A stretch of 64,000 bases of DNA from Pyropia yezoensis (lineage: Eukaryota; Rhodophyta; Bangiophyceae; Bangiales; Bangiaceae): assembly GCA_009829735.1 (NCBI GenBank), contig CM020619.1, positions 10,654,375-10,718,374 of the forward strand. Reading direction: 5' to 3'. Numbering within the stretch: the first letter of the stretch is position 1; each line of letters begins with the position of its first letter. Below, in pieces: positions 28,252-39,618 of this stretch. The position numbers were made by a program, and so were the translations under genes. The notes under the pieces were generated by a model. The model was given only the letters and a program-made list of their open reading frames with translations. It made no database searches and was not told the DNA's origin.

Positions 28252-30469
28252 GGTGGTGATGGTGTGCTTTGGGCCTCGGGGGGGGTGGTTGAACAAAAGA
28301 ACGTGTTGGGGTGAGGGGGGGGAAAGACAGAGGGGGGGAGGGGAGGGGGGGAAGGGGGGGGGAAGTAGGGGGGGGGGGGGGACGGGCGGGAACGTCGGGG
28401 AGGGGGGGTGACGGGACGCGTGGGTGGTTGGGCGGGGACGGGTGGGGGGGGTGGGCCGTGGGTCCACCGCGCCCAAGGGCGGCGAGGGGGATCACGCCGA
28501 CAAGGGAGTGGCGTGCGGGTGACCAGGCCAGGCGGCGCCGCGCCGCGAGCCGCCAGCCACCAACGGCAGCGGCGCCCCGCCGCCCACCGCTCGCGTGCCG
28601 ACGGTCGGTAGCGGGCGGCGTCGCGCCCCGCGGCGCCGCCTCCCGTCCTCCCCCTCCCCGCCGCCCTCCCCCTCCCCCCCCCATTTTGTGTTTCGATGGC
28701 ACCCCCCTCTACTGCCACCGCCCATGCTGTGGCATCGCCGCCTTCCTTGACACGCCCTCCGACCCCTACGGCCATGTCCATGAGCGTCCAGACCGTCCTG
28801 ATGTCACGGCAGCGGACTACCCAATGCGGGGGGAGCTGTCCGAATGGTTATGGAGGCGGCTCCGCTTGCGCTGGCGGTGGGCATGGCGGTCGGGCTGTCT
28901 GGGCGGCCGGCGGCCCCTCGACGGCCCCAACCCCCGCCGCCCTCTGACCGGGGGGAAGAGCCCCCCACAGAGACGGCGGTGACGACTGCCGACTCGAAGC
29001 CGCCGGCACCTCGTGGGGAGGGACGACGGCGTGCCGTGGGCCCACCATGCGCCCGGCGCGGGCGAGCGGGGTGGCCCTCGCTACTCCCAAGGGGGGGGGG
29101 CGGGCGGGGCTGACGGGTGAGGCGCTGGTGTGGCGCTGGCCCCTCTGCTGACAGAAACACCGCCGTGGGGGGGTGGCGCCTCCTGCGCGGCGGCGCCCGC
29201 CCGCGTCGGGGGGATGGCCCCCGTTCTTGCACCCGCACCGGCCTGGCGTGTCCCCCCTCAAGTACGTTTGGCCCGGCAGCAGGGTGCACCCACCGCCCAG
29301 CGGCAACCCCCGCCGCGCAGCGGATTAGGTGCGCTGGTCAGGTTAGCTGCCGCTGCTCTCCACGACAGTGGGGGGGAGGGGAGGGGGAGAGGCGCGCCGG
29401 CCTTGGCCCCACCCCTTGCCCTGGAGGGCTCCCACGGTGGTGACTGGGCGTGGGCGGGATCCCGCAGCGCCCTCATTCGTGACGCCCAAGGCCGGCAACG
29501 CTGCCCTCCACAACCTCTGGCGATGGTGCGCGTCCCTCGCCCCCCCCCCCCCACCGTTGATGGCGCTCGCTTGGACTGGCCTCAGATGGAGCTTCATGCC
29601 TGCTCCATTGATAGCGTCTATCTTGTCTCGCCACTTGGTGACCCTTGTGGGGGTGCTATTCTCCCAAATCAACGGGCATGAGGAACATCTCCGTCGGGAC
29701 CACACGGACGCCAGTACTTCCGTCTGGCGTGGGGGCGCCCGCACTTGGAAGAATAAAGAAGCCACACACCTGTGACTGTGCAGCACAGAGACCGTGGGCA
29801 ACGAGGAGCCGCGCTGGTCAGCAAGCCACCCGCCCGCGCTATACGCCGCAGCAGCCAATAGGCGACCTGCCATCATTCTACAAGATGCCTGGAGAAGGAC
29901 ACCTCCCGAGCGAGGCCCCTATCCTGGGCGCAGCGGGACACCGCCCCCGTGGGGGCGGGTGGCGTGGGGGGTCTTGTCGCCAGCAGCGACAGCCGGGATC
30001 GATCATGGCCGCAGTAGGGATCGATCATCCCCGCTGGGATGGTGCGCGCCATGCTTTTGGCCTCCTCTCCGCTGGAGGCGACGCAGGGGGTGCAGGGTCC
30101 GCCGGGAGCACATCCCTCCCCCCCACGGGGATAAGGGGGAGTCGGGCGAGGGAGGCAACGTCGCGCCCGCCACCCCCCCCCCTTGTCTCTGAGAGATCTG
30201 TAGCGCGCGGGCCCGCGCCGCGGGGGCAGTGGCGAGCCACCACCGCCCGCGGGGCACCCCACCCCAGCCAACGGCGACGCAGCGCGCCGCGCCCCACCCC
30301 TGCCCCTCCCCGCTCCGCCCGCCCCCCCCTCGGCCAGAGGTCGCAGCCGGCCTGCCCAGCGGCGTCGGCCTTGACGGCACCTGCCGCCCCCCCCCCCCCC
30401 CCACTCTCTCGGCTTGCCGTGGAGCCCAAACGCATCCTGCCCCCTCTGGCCGCGCAGCCCCCCGCGAAG
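28252..30469. other. Divergent 2.2-kb gap, GC-rich, no gene I can support
   Basis: Lies between head-to-head HEAT-like and beta-lactamase-like genes. Holds G-runs (28310-28420), a possible short ORF (plus 28844-29113, with a hydrophobic start but no other support) and a minus-strand frame near 29560-29760 with folded-looking composition (KWRDKIDAINGAGMKLHL). AATAAA occurs at about 29754. None is convincing. Confidence 0.35.
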
Positions 30470-32827
30470 ATGGCGCCTGCCGGCACCGCGGCGCGGCCGC
30501 CACGGGTGCTGCGACGCGTGGCGGCAGCGGCTGCCGCCGTCGCCGTCGCCGCCGTCGCCGCCGCCGCCGCCGCAGCCGCCGCCGCCGCCACCACCGCCAC
30601 CGTCGCCGGTGCCAGCGCGTCGCTGCCGAGCGCGGCACCCGCAGGCGGCAGCGCCCGCTTCCTGGCCGCCATTGACGCGGCAGCGGCGGCGACGGCGGCG
30701 GCGGGCCCCCCCCGCGGCGGCGGCCACCCCTTCCTCGACGCCCTTGCCGCCGCGTGCCGGCGTGCGGTGGCCGCGCCCCTTCGCGGCGCGCCGCCGGGAG
30801 GGGCTGCCGCCGCCGCGCCCGCCGCGGGCCGGCAGGCGGCGGCTGCCGCCGGCGATGGCCTTGCCCGCCGCATCGAGGAGCTGCTGGCCGAGCCGCTCGC
30901 CGCCACCGGCGGGGGCATCTCGTACGCCGTCGCGCGGGGGGGCGTCACGATCGCCGCGGGGGCCCTCGGGGAGGCGGACGTGGAGCTGGGGGTGCCCATG
31001 ACAGCGGCCAGCCGCACGGACCTGGCGTCCGTCACCAAGCAGTTCACGGCGTTCCTCCTCTTTTGGCTGGACCACCGCGGCGCCCTGAGCCTGGATGACG
31101 ACGTGCGGACGTACGTGCCCGAGCTGCCGCGGTACCCCGGCGCCACCGTCACGCTGCGCCACATCGTGCACCACGCCAGTGGCCTCCTGGACCATTTGGT
31201 CCCGCTCTACCTCTCGCTGGGCGGCGTCGAAGACAACCTCCCCCGGCCGTCGCTGCTCGCGACCATCTTCCGGCAGACCCGCCTGCGCTTCCAGCCCGGC
31301 ACGGCGTGGGAGTACAGCAACACCAATTACGAGCTGGCGGGGCTGGTGGCGGAGCGCGTCACCGGCAAGCCGCTGGCTCGCCTCTTTCGCGAAGTGATTT
31401 TTGACCCCCTGGGCATGAAGGACAGCGACCTGTACGACTCGCAGCTGCGCATGTACTCGGGACTTGCGTCGAGCTACGACGTGAACATCACCGAGGCCCC
31501 CGTGCCAGGCGGGCCATTCGCTGTGTCGCAGGTGCGGGCGCCCCGCCAGGCCGTTGGCATTGGTGCGACTGGCATCGTCACCACCCCGGCAGACCTGCTG
31601 CGGTGGGCGGACAACTACCGCAACAACACCCTCGGTGGGGGTCGGGGCCTTGTTGAGGCTATGCTAACGCCCTACGTGCTGCGTGCTGCCAATGGCACCG
31701 CCCTTCCAGGGGACTACACGGGCTCGGGGGGGTACGGTGGGGGCCTCTTCATCGAGGACGCCCCCATCAATGAAACCACCACCGTGAGGTTGATCCACCA
31801 CGGCGGCGCCATTGCGGGCTACCGCAGCATGTTTCTTCTGGTGCCCGACGAGGGTTTGGCCATTGTCCTTCAGGCCACCTCGTCGGTCTTCGGCAGCGAC
31901 ATCTTTCAGGCGGCCGGCAAGATCGCATTGCTGACCGCCCCTGATGCTCTAGGAGGCGGAGAGGACGGCAACTCGCCCGAGCCGACGGCCGTCAAAGACA
32001 CCCCAGACGCCACCGACGAGCCGATGGCCACCCCCTCTCCGGCTCCATCGGTCGCGGTATCGCGCAAGGCGCTGGCGGCGGCGGCGGGGGTGTGGGTGAT
32101 GGATGGGGTGCAGGGCGCCGCCGGAACGTTTGAGGTGCGTGTGCACTGCAAGGATGTTGCCACCACCGGCGGGAAGAAGAGGCAGGCTGAGGGCGACAGC
32201 AGTAGTGACGACGACGATGACCGGCGAGAGTCTGGTGCCGGGTGCCAGCTGTTTGTGGACCTCGGCTGGCTGAGCCGTTCGCTCCTGACACCCGTCTCGG
32301 CCACCCGCTTTGTGGGTGACCTCGCGGGACTTCCCGGCGCCCTGAGCATGGAGGTGTCCCCTCCTGCGAACAGTACCACCACCGCCGAGCTCTCCGTGAT
32401 GCTGCCCGACCAGTCGGGCACGGGCACGGCCGCGCCAGTGACCCAAACCGCGACGCGGTTGCCGGCCCTGCAGGTGGGTGCGGCGGCGCTCGCCGCCGCC
32501 GCCGGCACTTACACCTCGGACGAAGTTGGCGTCACATACACTTTTGTCCCTCGTGGGGGCGGCCTTGGCCTGGTGGTGGACGGCGAAGAGGGCCGCCTCG
32601 GCTCCACTCTCCTCCCCTGCTGCGTCGACGCGGCGGGGGACTGGGGGGGGACCTACACGAGCGCCCGCCCGGCGCTCGTTTCGCAAGCCGAACTGGGCGG
32701 GAGGCGCCCGTGGCTGACCATGACCTTTCGGGGGGACGCCGCCGCGCTGGATGCGGAGGACAATGCGGACGGGCGGGGGGACCTCGCGGGCGTGCCGTTT
32801 CGTCGGGAGGGGACGTGCCCTGCTTGA
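30470..32827 (+). CDS. Secreted serine beta-lactamase-like protein (class C/PBP fold)
   Basis: 785 residues from the ATG at 30470; the frame is open further upstream but this start is followed by a basic then Ala/Val-rich signal segment. The beta-lactamase/transpeptidase domain spans about 140-480 with all three active-site motifs: ASVTK (Ser187, Lys190), YSN (Tyr282, Asn284) and HHGG (444-446, in place of KTG). HGG in motif 3 points to the esterase/D-aminopeptidase/LACTB-like side of the family rather than true lactamases. The C-terminal 300 residues look like two beta-rich domains, with an acidic SSDDDDDR stretch near 580. Many such eukaryotic proteins act on peptides or esters; the substrate here is unknown. 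Head-to-head with the HEAT-like gene. Confidence 0.88.
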   Translation: MAPAGTAARPPRVLRRVAAAAAAVAVAAVAAAAAAAAAAATTATVAGASASLPSAAPAGGSARFLAAIDAAAAATAAAGPPRGGGHPFLDALAAACRRAVAAPLRGAPPGGAAAAAPAAGRQAAAAAGDGLARRIEELLAEPLAATGGGISYAVARGGVTIAAGALGEADVELGVPMTAASRTDLASVTKQFTAFLLFWLDHRGALSLDDDVRTYVPELPRYPGATVTLRHIVHHASGLLDHLVPLYLSLGGVEDNLPRPSLLATIFRQTRLRFQPGTAWEYSNTNYELAGLVAERVTGKPLARLFREVIFDPLGMKDSDLYDSQLRMYSGLASSYDVNITEAPVPGGPFAVSQVRAPRQAVGIGATGIVTTPADLLRWADNYRNNTLGGGRGLVEAMLTPYVLRAANGTALPGDYTGSGGYGGGLFIEDAPINETTTVRLIHHGGAIAGYRSMFLLVPDEGLAIVLQATSSVFGSDIFQAAGKIALLTAPDALGGGEDGNSPEPTAVKDTPDATDEPMATPSPAPSVAVSRKALAAAAGVWVMDGVQGAAGTFEVRVHCKDVATTGGKKRQAEGDSSSDDDDDRRESGAGCQLFVDLGWLSRSLLTPVSATRFVGDLAGLPGALSMEVSPPANSTTTAELSVMLPDQSGTGTAAPVTQTATRLPALQVGAAALAAAAGTYTSDEVGVTYTFVPRGGGLGLVVDGEEGRLGSTLLPCCVDAAGDWGGTYTSARPALVSQAELGGRRPWLTMTFRGDAAALDAEDNADGRGDLAGVPFRREGTCPA

Positions 32828-34163
32828 TTGGGCCTACGGGGGAGCGGGAACAGGAGGGCGTGCAAAACCTGTTCAGAGCCCCGTCGGATGTGGTTGTCAA
32901 GGTCGTCTGCGGGTGAGGGGCGGCGAGCACAAGTGGACTCGGGATATGGGTCCGCGGAGACGCTACCGCGCCCAATGGCTTCCTGTAGCGCACATTGGAC
33001 GCTTCTTTTTTTGAATTTTGTCACCCCCACTGCGGCGTCGGGCATGCCGCTCGTGCTTCGCGACATTGACATTGGAGGACGGCTGTGCTGAGGGGCTTTG
33101 TCTTTGGTCTCAAATCAATCCGGACAGCTTTCGTCGCTAAAAAAAGGAACACTGACACTGCTGCTGCCCAGACGCAAACCTCTCCGTCATGGAGAGCGAC
33201 CCCACTGAACTGGAGTGGACAAGCCAGACGCACGTCCTGTTGCGGTCACTCTCACAGACACCAGCGGCGGGGCGCGTTGGGCAGGCGGGCGTCGGCAGCG
33301 GCAGGGCCGCCCGTGCCGCCTTGGCACCTCACCCCTCCGCCCCCGCCGCCGCCAGTTCCGCCTCTGCCTCCGCCGCCCGGGCGGCGCGGCCGCCCATGCG
33401 ACGGCAGCGAAGAGATCGCGGCGTAGTGGCGGGCGCACAAAGCGGCGCCCCACTCCACGTACGGCTGCAGCGGCGCGTACGCCGGTCCCTGCCCCCACCC
33501 ACCTCCACCAAACCTGGACCCACCACCGCACCGTCACACTCGCCGCTCGGCGCTTCCCCCGTCCACCCGCCGGCGCGGCAAGCATTGGCACTTCCCGCTT
33601 CCCCTCTAACCCTCTTCCCTTACCATTTTCTTCCCACTGGTGCGGCTGCCGGCGTCGATGCCCTTTCCGCTCCCCTCTCTGCCGTCAAGAACGACGCCAG
33701 CCGAGGGGGAGGATGGGTGCCGGCGAGCCCTAGCTGCCGGCCGCCGCCGCGACGTCGCCGCCGCCGCCGCGGCCGCCGCCGCGGCCCCATCCGAGGCGGC
33801 GACGCCGGCGGTGGCCACCCAGCAGCGAGCACCCCGACCCATCGACGGCGGCCGGCGCGGCGACCCCGCCCGCAAGGCACCGGCGTCGGTCCCCGCGTCG
33901 CCCTCCCCCACCCCGCTCATCGTACCCATGGAGGCGGTGATGCGGGTGCGGGGGGTGCCCCTCACGGAGGCTGCCGCCGTCGGCGACGAGCCGCCGCCAC
34001 CGGGTAGCACCCCCAACGCAGCCACGACCGCGGGTGCGGACAGCCGGCCGCGGCGGCCGGCCGCTGCCCGCGGTGGCACCCTCCCAGACTGCCCGCCGCA
34101 CGCGGGCGTTCGCGCCATGGCCGCTGAAGGAAAGCCCCCTGAAGAGGGAGGGTGGGGAAAGAG
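32828..34163. other. Intergenic, with one weak ORF start
   Basis: The ATG at 33189 opens a 272-codon plus-strand frame (MESDPTELEWTSQTHVLLRS) in a fair start context, but after 30 residues it becomes Ala/Pro/Arg-rich noise. Frames on the other strand are similar. I cannot support a gene. Confidence 0.3.
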
Positions 34164-34348
34164 ATGGCGCCGCCGCAGCAGACGCGCGTTAAGAGCCCCC
34201 CCGCCGCGGGTGGTGAGTCGTCCGAGGGCGCGGCAGCAGTGGCGGCAGCAGTGACGGTGGCGTCCGCGGCAGCCGGGGAGTGTTCCTATGCATAGTAAGA
34301 CGGCCACCGCTGGGACTTCAACGCGCTCGTGAGCCACGCCCACAACAG
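34164..34348 (+). CDS. Candidate first two exons of an unrecognised spliced gene
   Basis: ATG at 34164 in a good context opens 16 codons plus one base, ending at a strong donor (GTGAGT at 34213). An acceptor at 34298-34299 joins in phase to 34300-34348, which reads DGHRWDFNALVSHAHN and ends at another donor (GTGAGG at 34349). The phase match and the natural look of the second exon are the only support; the acceptor lacks a clear pyrimidine tract. Downstream exons were not found. Confidence 0.22.
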
Positions 34349-35526
34349 GTGAGGTGGCCCGGCGGGGGGGGCCGCCGCGAGTGACTCGGGTTGTGATTGC
34401 GGGTCGCGCATTTGTCGAGCGTGCCGCCGCCGCCACCGCCGCCGCCGCCGCCACCCCCACCCCCACTCGGGTTCCTGCCGCCGCTGCCACCGCCAACAAT
34501 CTACCGCAACGCACGCGGGGGAGCGCGGAACGGGCGTCTCCCAAGGGCGGCAGGGAGACCAGCAGCGCGAGCACAGCGGGGAACACCGCCACGAGCCCTT
34601 CCCCCCAACCCCGCACGCACGGTCACGCGCCACGTGGTGGCCGCCACGCCGGATCGGGGACCGCCGCGTGCAGCGGCGGCGGTGGCGACGGTGGCGGCTG
34701 CGGCGGCGGTGGTTGCCGCGGCCGGGGGGGGGGGTCGCCAGCGGTTGCGCGGTTAGTGAGGCGGGGGAGGCGGGGGAGCAGAGGGCGGCGAACGCGGGGG
34801 CGCACCAAACGGGGAATCCCATTTGGTGGACGGTCTGGCGCTGGGGGGCGCACGGGCGCGACTCGCTTCCGAGCGGGGTGGGCCGCCACCGTGGGGTGCG
34901 AGTCGCGAGCTGGCTGGTGTGCCAGAGGAGCGTTCGCGAGCCGGATGAAGACTGGCGAGGGCGCAGAGTCAGCTGGCCAGCTCTACCCGAGGAGGGCCCC
35001 CAGGCGACCGTGAGGCGCGCGCCGCAACAACCACTGGCCCGTCATGCCCCACCCGCCAGACGTGGCTCGTACCAAACAACTCCCTCGCTGTGAAAGCGGT
35101 GCCGCCCAGCCCGCACACTGGCCGTTGGGCTGGACAGACGTCGGGGACCGCTGCGTTTCCCTGACGGACTCCAGTCGGGTGAGCCAGGAGACCCGGCCCT
35201 GGACGGTGCCACCCGGTCCCCCCGGCGAGGCTGCCCACGTTAAATAGGTACGCTACGGACCCTCGCACCGGGCACGCGAGTTACGGCGTCGATCATTACG
35301 TTCTTGTTTCTTCCATGCCCCCCTCGCTGTCTCGTGTCTCGCCTCTCCCGCTGGATGCGGCCGCGGGCGGTCCAGCCCGACGCTCTGCATCGCGGAATTC
35401 AGAGGGTCGGCCATTTGCTTGAACAACAAAGACATAGAGTGCTGCTCCCGCCCCACCCCGTCTTGAAAACAGATACCACGCGGGTGCGCGGCGGCGGCAG
35501 CGGCAGCGGTGGTGGGGACATGGCAG
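34349..35526. other. Intergenic or intronic, repeats only
   Basis: Contains (GCC)n and CCACCC microsatellites near 34425-34470 and GC-rich frames on both strands. If the candidate gene at 34164 is real, later exons should lie here; I could not place them. Confidence 0.3.
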
Positions 35527-35685
35527 CTATTTAGTGGCGTGGTGACGTCCTACAGAGGAGGCGCCTACCAGCAAGGCGAGGGCGGGGGGGGTGCCAGCGG
35601 CAAGGGCCCGTGCCCCCAACAGCCCGCCCCCGTACGTGACAAACTTCACTGCGAACGCCCTGTCGCGCGGGCTTTCGGGCAGCAT
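35527..35685 (-). CDS. Small possible membrane protein
   Basis: A 52-codon ATG frame (MLPESPRDRAFAVKFVTYGG) with a basic-aromatic stretch followed by an Ala/Leu/Gly hydrophobic segment, then a short polar tail. The size and single membrane span recall small respiratory-complex subunits, but no motif proves it. Neighbouring sequence is repeat-rich. Confidence 0.2.
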   Translation of the reverse strand: MLPESPRDRAFAVKFVTYGGGLLGARALAAGTPPALALLVGASSVGRHHATK

Positions 35686-36494
35686 CGACCCCGCTCCAGC
35701 CCCCGCTCGCCGCGGGCGCCCCACTGCCCGCCATTTCAACCCCGTCCATCCCAGCCCCCGCGGGTCCTCACTCTCAGGCACCCTCCCCTCTTCTCCCTCC
35801 CGCCGCCCTCCGCCGCTCAACCGCCACAACTTGCCCTCGCCCCACCCCGCCGTGCCCGACGTGATGCTCGTTTTTCATTGAGCTGCCGCCGTCGAGAAAG
35901 TCGCGGAGGGGGGAGGGAGGCACCGCCGCCACCACCGCCGCCACCACCGCCGCCACCACCACCGCCAACGCCACCAAAACTACCACCACCACCGCCAACG
36001 CCACCGTCGGCGGCACGGATGCTTCACCCGCGCCTCAACCCCCCCCCTCATCTATCCGAGCCCCCTCTCCCATTATTCACACCGCCCTACCCCACGCCCC
36101 CCGCCCGCCCACTTCCGCTGCCGCGGATGGGCATCGTCAGCCTTGCCACCCCATACGCGCCCTCCCCAAGACGCGCGGGTCAGACTGGTAGCATCAATGC
36201 GCATGGCGCGAGGGGGGTCCAGGGGCTGCCTGCCATCGGCACGCTGCAAAAGCCACGCGTGGGCGGCACGACGCAGGTGGCGTGGCGACCCGCCGATACC
36301 GCTGCTGCCGCAGCTGTGTCCTTGGCCAGCCACGCTGCTCGATCGCTGCAGGCAGCAGCGTAAACCCCTCTCCGTGGATGGGCAGCCCCGCCCATCCCCC
36401 TGCGTGCCCGTTGGGGGCCGCCCGCGCGCACGCGCAGCGGCAGCGAGCCCACCCGCGCTTGTTTGTATCACACAGAGAGCACTTCTATTTCCCC
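35686..36494. repeat. Low-complexity gap with CCACCG microsatellite
   Basis: 35920-36006 is a (CCACCG/CCACCA)n tract. The Val-rich and Pro-rich frames over it are repeat translations. No gene seen. Confidence 0.45.
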
Positions 36495-38068
36495 TCAATC
36501 ACACACATTGTAGCACTCATTGAGCGCCCACGCGCCCACCAGATTGCCCGACGCGGGGGAGACGCCGACGGCCAAAAAGAGGGCGACCGCGGCCAAATAG
36601 TTCTCGTCGGGGCCCACCCCCTCCCCCCGCAGCGGATGAATGTTGGCAAAGTACACATGCCCGTCACGCACGTAGGCGCGCAGCGCCGCCAGCGCGCGAG
36701 CCGACGCGCGCATGTCGGCGCGCCTCCCCTCGGTAACTGCGCTGCTCGTCAGCTGCCCCGCCTCGTGGCGCCAAAAGAGGCAGTTGTTCTGCGTCACATC
36801 CGCGTGGATGTAGTCGATGCCCACCGTGAAGCGCCGCTCCAATGGCGGGGCCACCTGGTCCAAGTCCACGGTGGGGTTGCGGAAGTCAACGACGCGCAGC
36901 GCAGCCAGCACCGCCGCAGCGGTGGGGAGGACGGTGGGGGTGGTGGTGGCGGCGGCGGCGCACGTAAAAGGGTGGAGGGGCGTTTCGGGGCCGTAAAACG
37001 CCGTCGGCGGCAGCAACCAGGCGCGCAGGAAGGCGACGTCCGCCGCCACCCCGGCAGGCAGGGTGGGCGCATCAAAGCCGTCGAGGAACTGGTCCGCAAA
37101 CGTCACGATCCCGCCCTGCTTGACCAGCGGCTGGGCCGTCGGGGACGCCGCCTCCTCCCCGTCCCACTCAACCGGTATCTCCTCCCGCGTGTTCATTGTC
37201 GGCATGACGGCACCCGCACACGCGGCGCCTGACAAAAACAGAAGGACACAAGCAAGAGCCCAAAAAGCCACCGGACAGCCAAAACAGCAGCGTGAAAGGA
37301 GCAGCCAAAGAGAAAAGGTGCGGTCAGCACGATGGGTGGACAAAAACGGGTGGCACAACCGTACGCAAGTAAAGTGGGGACGGCTCGGAACTCAAGAAGA
37401 AAGGGGTCGGCTCCACGGCGGTGTGCGCGGACGACCCAACGTGCCACTTTGTGGGTGGTCGTGATGCGACACATACGCGATGGGCGCAGCGGCCAACAGC
37501 CGGCCAATCCCGGGGGGCCCCGCTGAGCACCCCCTGGGCAGGGACACCAGCAGATACGGCGGCGGTGGGTGGACTGCCTTCGGCGGGGCGATCCACAGAG
37601 GCGGCCACCCGCGGGGGACTCGCGGCGGACAAGGGAGCCCACCTGCCCGTGGGCGATCGGCACCAGCATGCAAGCAGCCGCCGACTCACCGCGTCGTTGA
37701 CGGCGCCGCGCCCACACGTCGCTTCGCGTGGCGGGGGGCGCGCACGCGGCGTGGCCGACGGCCGCCCTCCACGGCGCCCCCCGCACACGCACCAAGAACT
37801 GCGCCAGGCGCCCCCCCCGCCCACCCCCCCCCCCCCCCCCCCCCGCCTCCCCCCCGCTTCCCCGGCGCCTCCGAGAGGCGCTCTCCAAGCCTATGCGCCC
37901 TGCGTGTGGTCTGCGCCATCTGCGTGCGCGCACCCGCAAGCGAGCGGGTCGACCCCGCCGCCGCCTGGCACTACGGGGCCACACAGCGGAGCAAGCGTGG
38001 CAGGCTCTTTGAGCCGCGGACGTCACGGCCTGGTCAGCGGGCGCTGTCATAGGCTGGAGCTGGCACAT
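36495..38068 (-). CDS. Unrecognised two-exon gene
   Basis: Exon 2 is 37228-36495; exon 1 is best placed at 38068-37690. The acceptor at 37230-37229 follows a T/C-rich tract ending TTTTTGTCAG and the donor at 37689 is GTGAGTC. Together the exons are 1113 nt, 370 codons plus stop, in phase. Exon 1 is Arg/Ala/Gly-rich and could be an organelle-targeting leader. Exon 2 encodes a folded-looking protein with GGIVTFADQFLDGFDAP, RRFTVGIDYIHADVTQNNC and a hydrophobic C-terminal stretch ENYLAAVALFLAVGV ending near Cys. A frame reading through the intron mimics a signal peptide, which I reject. I do not recognise the family. Next gene (nuclease) is divergent. Confidence 0.55.
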
Positions 38069-38770
38069 TAGTTGAAAAGCCAGTGACCCAAAAATCTGCA
38101 CCACTCGCCAGGGAGTGATCCGGACGGCTGGCTGGGTACAGTACACTGTAGTGGATGACGCCAAGGGACTCCCCCGAAGCACTCGACGCGGAGCTGCCAC
38201 GGACTCCTGGTGACTCAGTGTGCTTGCCCGAAAACGATGCTGACCCGCCGCCGCCGGCGGCTCATCCCACACCGACCGCACTGAAGAGGACGCGCTGGCT
38301 GGTTTACAGACGGTGCGGCAGCTCCACACACTTCGATGCTCCCATTGCTGTGACCAAAAGGGCACTTGGCTCGCACGAGCGAGCCCCGCCTTTGTCTTCG
38401 CTTTCGCCACTGTGCTGAGTCTGAGGGATATGTGTACCCGTCGTGTGCGAGCTGGGGGACGTGGGCACCGGCCATGTACGACCTGGGGGATGTAGATACC
38501 TGTCGTGTGCGCTCTGTGTACCTCGGCGCTCCCGAGGCATTGTACTGTGCGAGCATTGGAAGACTGCAGGTCGGTTTGTGATTGAGGCTGCTGCGAGGGC
38601 GAGCGGAAACAAACGCGCTTCGCCAGCATTATAGACGCCCGACGCAGCCCGTCACCGCGACCTTCCGCCCCGTGAGTTGCAATCCACTCTTCCCATCCCC
38701 AGTGCCGTTGCCTCCATCGGACCTCCTGTTCCACTCTTCTTCCCGTGGCCCACACCGGCATCATTGCCTG
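38069..38770. promoter_or_regulatory. Divergent gap upstream of the nuclease gene
   Basis: Contains GTACAGTAC at 38136-38144 and imperfect GGGGGACGTGG/GGGGGATGTAG direct repeats at about 38450-38500. Short frames with Cys pairs (CSHC, CALC) occur in three different frames near 38320-38560; I could not build a zinc-finger gene from them. Confidence 0.35.
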
Positions 38771-39618
38771 ATGGCCCGGCATGGACACTTTGCGGCCCTG
38801 TCCGCGCTCGTCCTGCTCTTGGTGCTTGGCATATCCGTGTCCTTTCATGCCACCCACGCTGCTGTAGTTGTCCCATCTGCGCCTGCACCCACGCGGCGCG
38901 ACTCCGTGGATGAGACGCCCTGCATCAATCTCGGCTCTCGTGGGTCCACCGACCAAGCTCGCAATCGTCCTGATCAAGCTAAGGCCGGCTCAGGCGGCGG
39001 GTGGCCCCCGCTTCCCTTGTGCCCTCCTCCCGTTGGACTACCTCCGCCCCGGCCCCGCCCCACCCCCCGCCCCACCGCCGTGCCTGTGGTGGAGCATCCC
39101 AACCCACGGGCAGTGACCATCGCACCCGGGCCACAAGTAGTTCCCCCCAATGATGACCCCAACCATGGTTTCAACCGTTTGTGTGGCGGACCGTCAACAG
39201 CGAGCGGGTGGTGGAGTGGGCGCACGCGATCCTCGTGCGGGGCCAGCTAAACCGGGGCACCGCCACAACCGGCGACACACGGCGGCACGTGCGCGAATTT
39301 AGCCGCGCCGTCGAAGACGCGGCGGGACCCGCCGATGATGCGGGCCACATCCTGGGGCTGCGGCTCGGCGGACGGGGCGACCTGCTTTGGACAGTCTTCC
39401 CCCAAAACCGTCGGATCAACCGCGGCCGCTTCCGGGTGTGGGAAGGGCTGGTGGCCGACAGTTACTTGCCGGTGGCCGTGGGGCCGGTCCACTACTACGT
39501 CCGGTTCTTCTTTAACGATCCTACCATGCCGCTGCGGCCGACGCGCGTCGAGTCCGTCGCAGAATATACGACGGCCGACGGCGTCGTACACGTTGAAGGT
39601 CAAATCTTTGACAACTGA
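38771..39618 (+). CDS. Secreted DNA/RNA non-specific endonuclease-like protein, frame shift in middle
   Basis: ATG at 38771 starts a clear signal peptide (ALSALVLLLVLGISVSF then ATHA). A Pro-rich linker follows. The C-terminal 140 residues, in a different frame from about 39160, carry DDAGHILGLRLGG, then FPQNRRINRGRFRVWE, the order D..GH, PQN..N and E seen in the Endonuclea_NS_2 type of His-Me finger nucleases. The putative general base is the His of AGH and the metal ligand the Asn of RRIN. The two parts are joined only if one base is added near 39178, or by an intron I could not place. Nuclease domains of this kind are common in bacterial effectors. Here an extracellular or vacuolar role is inferred. 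Ends 111 bp from the convergent signal peptidase gene. Confidence 0.6.

Noticed and set aside
33606..34616. Minus-strand ORF with signal-like start
   Set aside because: After the first 30 residues it is Arg/Ala/Gly noise and overlaps microsatellites.
37229..37358. Signal peptide of the 36495-37358 frame
   Set aside because: The hydrophobic stretch is the T-rich 3' end of an intron (TTTTTGTCAG acceptor) and the frame starts with TTG.
38313..38634. Zinc-finger gene from Cys pairs
   Set aside because: The Cys pairs are in three frames without splice signals.
37193..38977. 594-codon minus-strand ORF as one protein
   Set aside because: Only the part 37690-38068 joins a conserved exon; the rest is out of keeping with a single gene.
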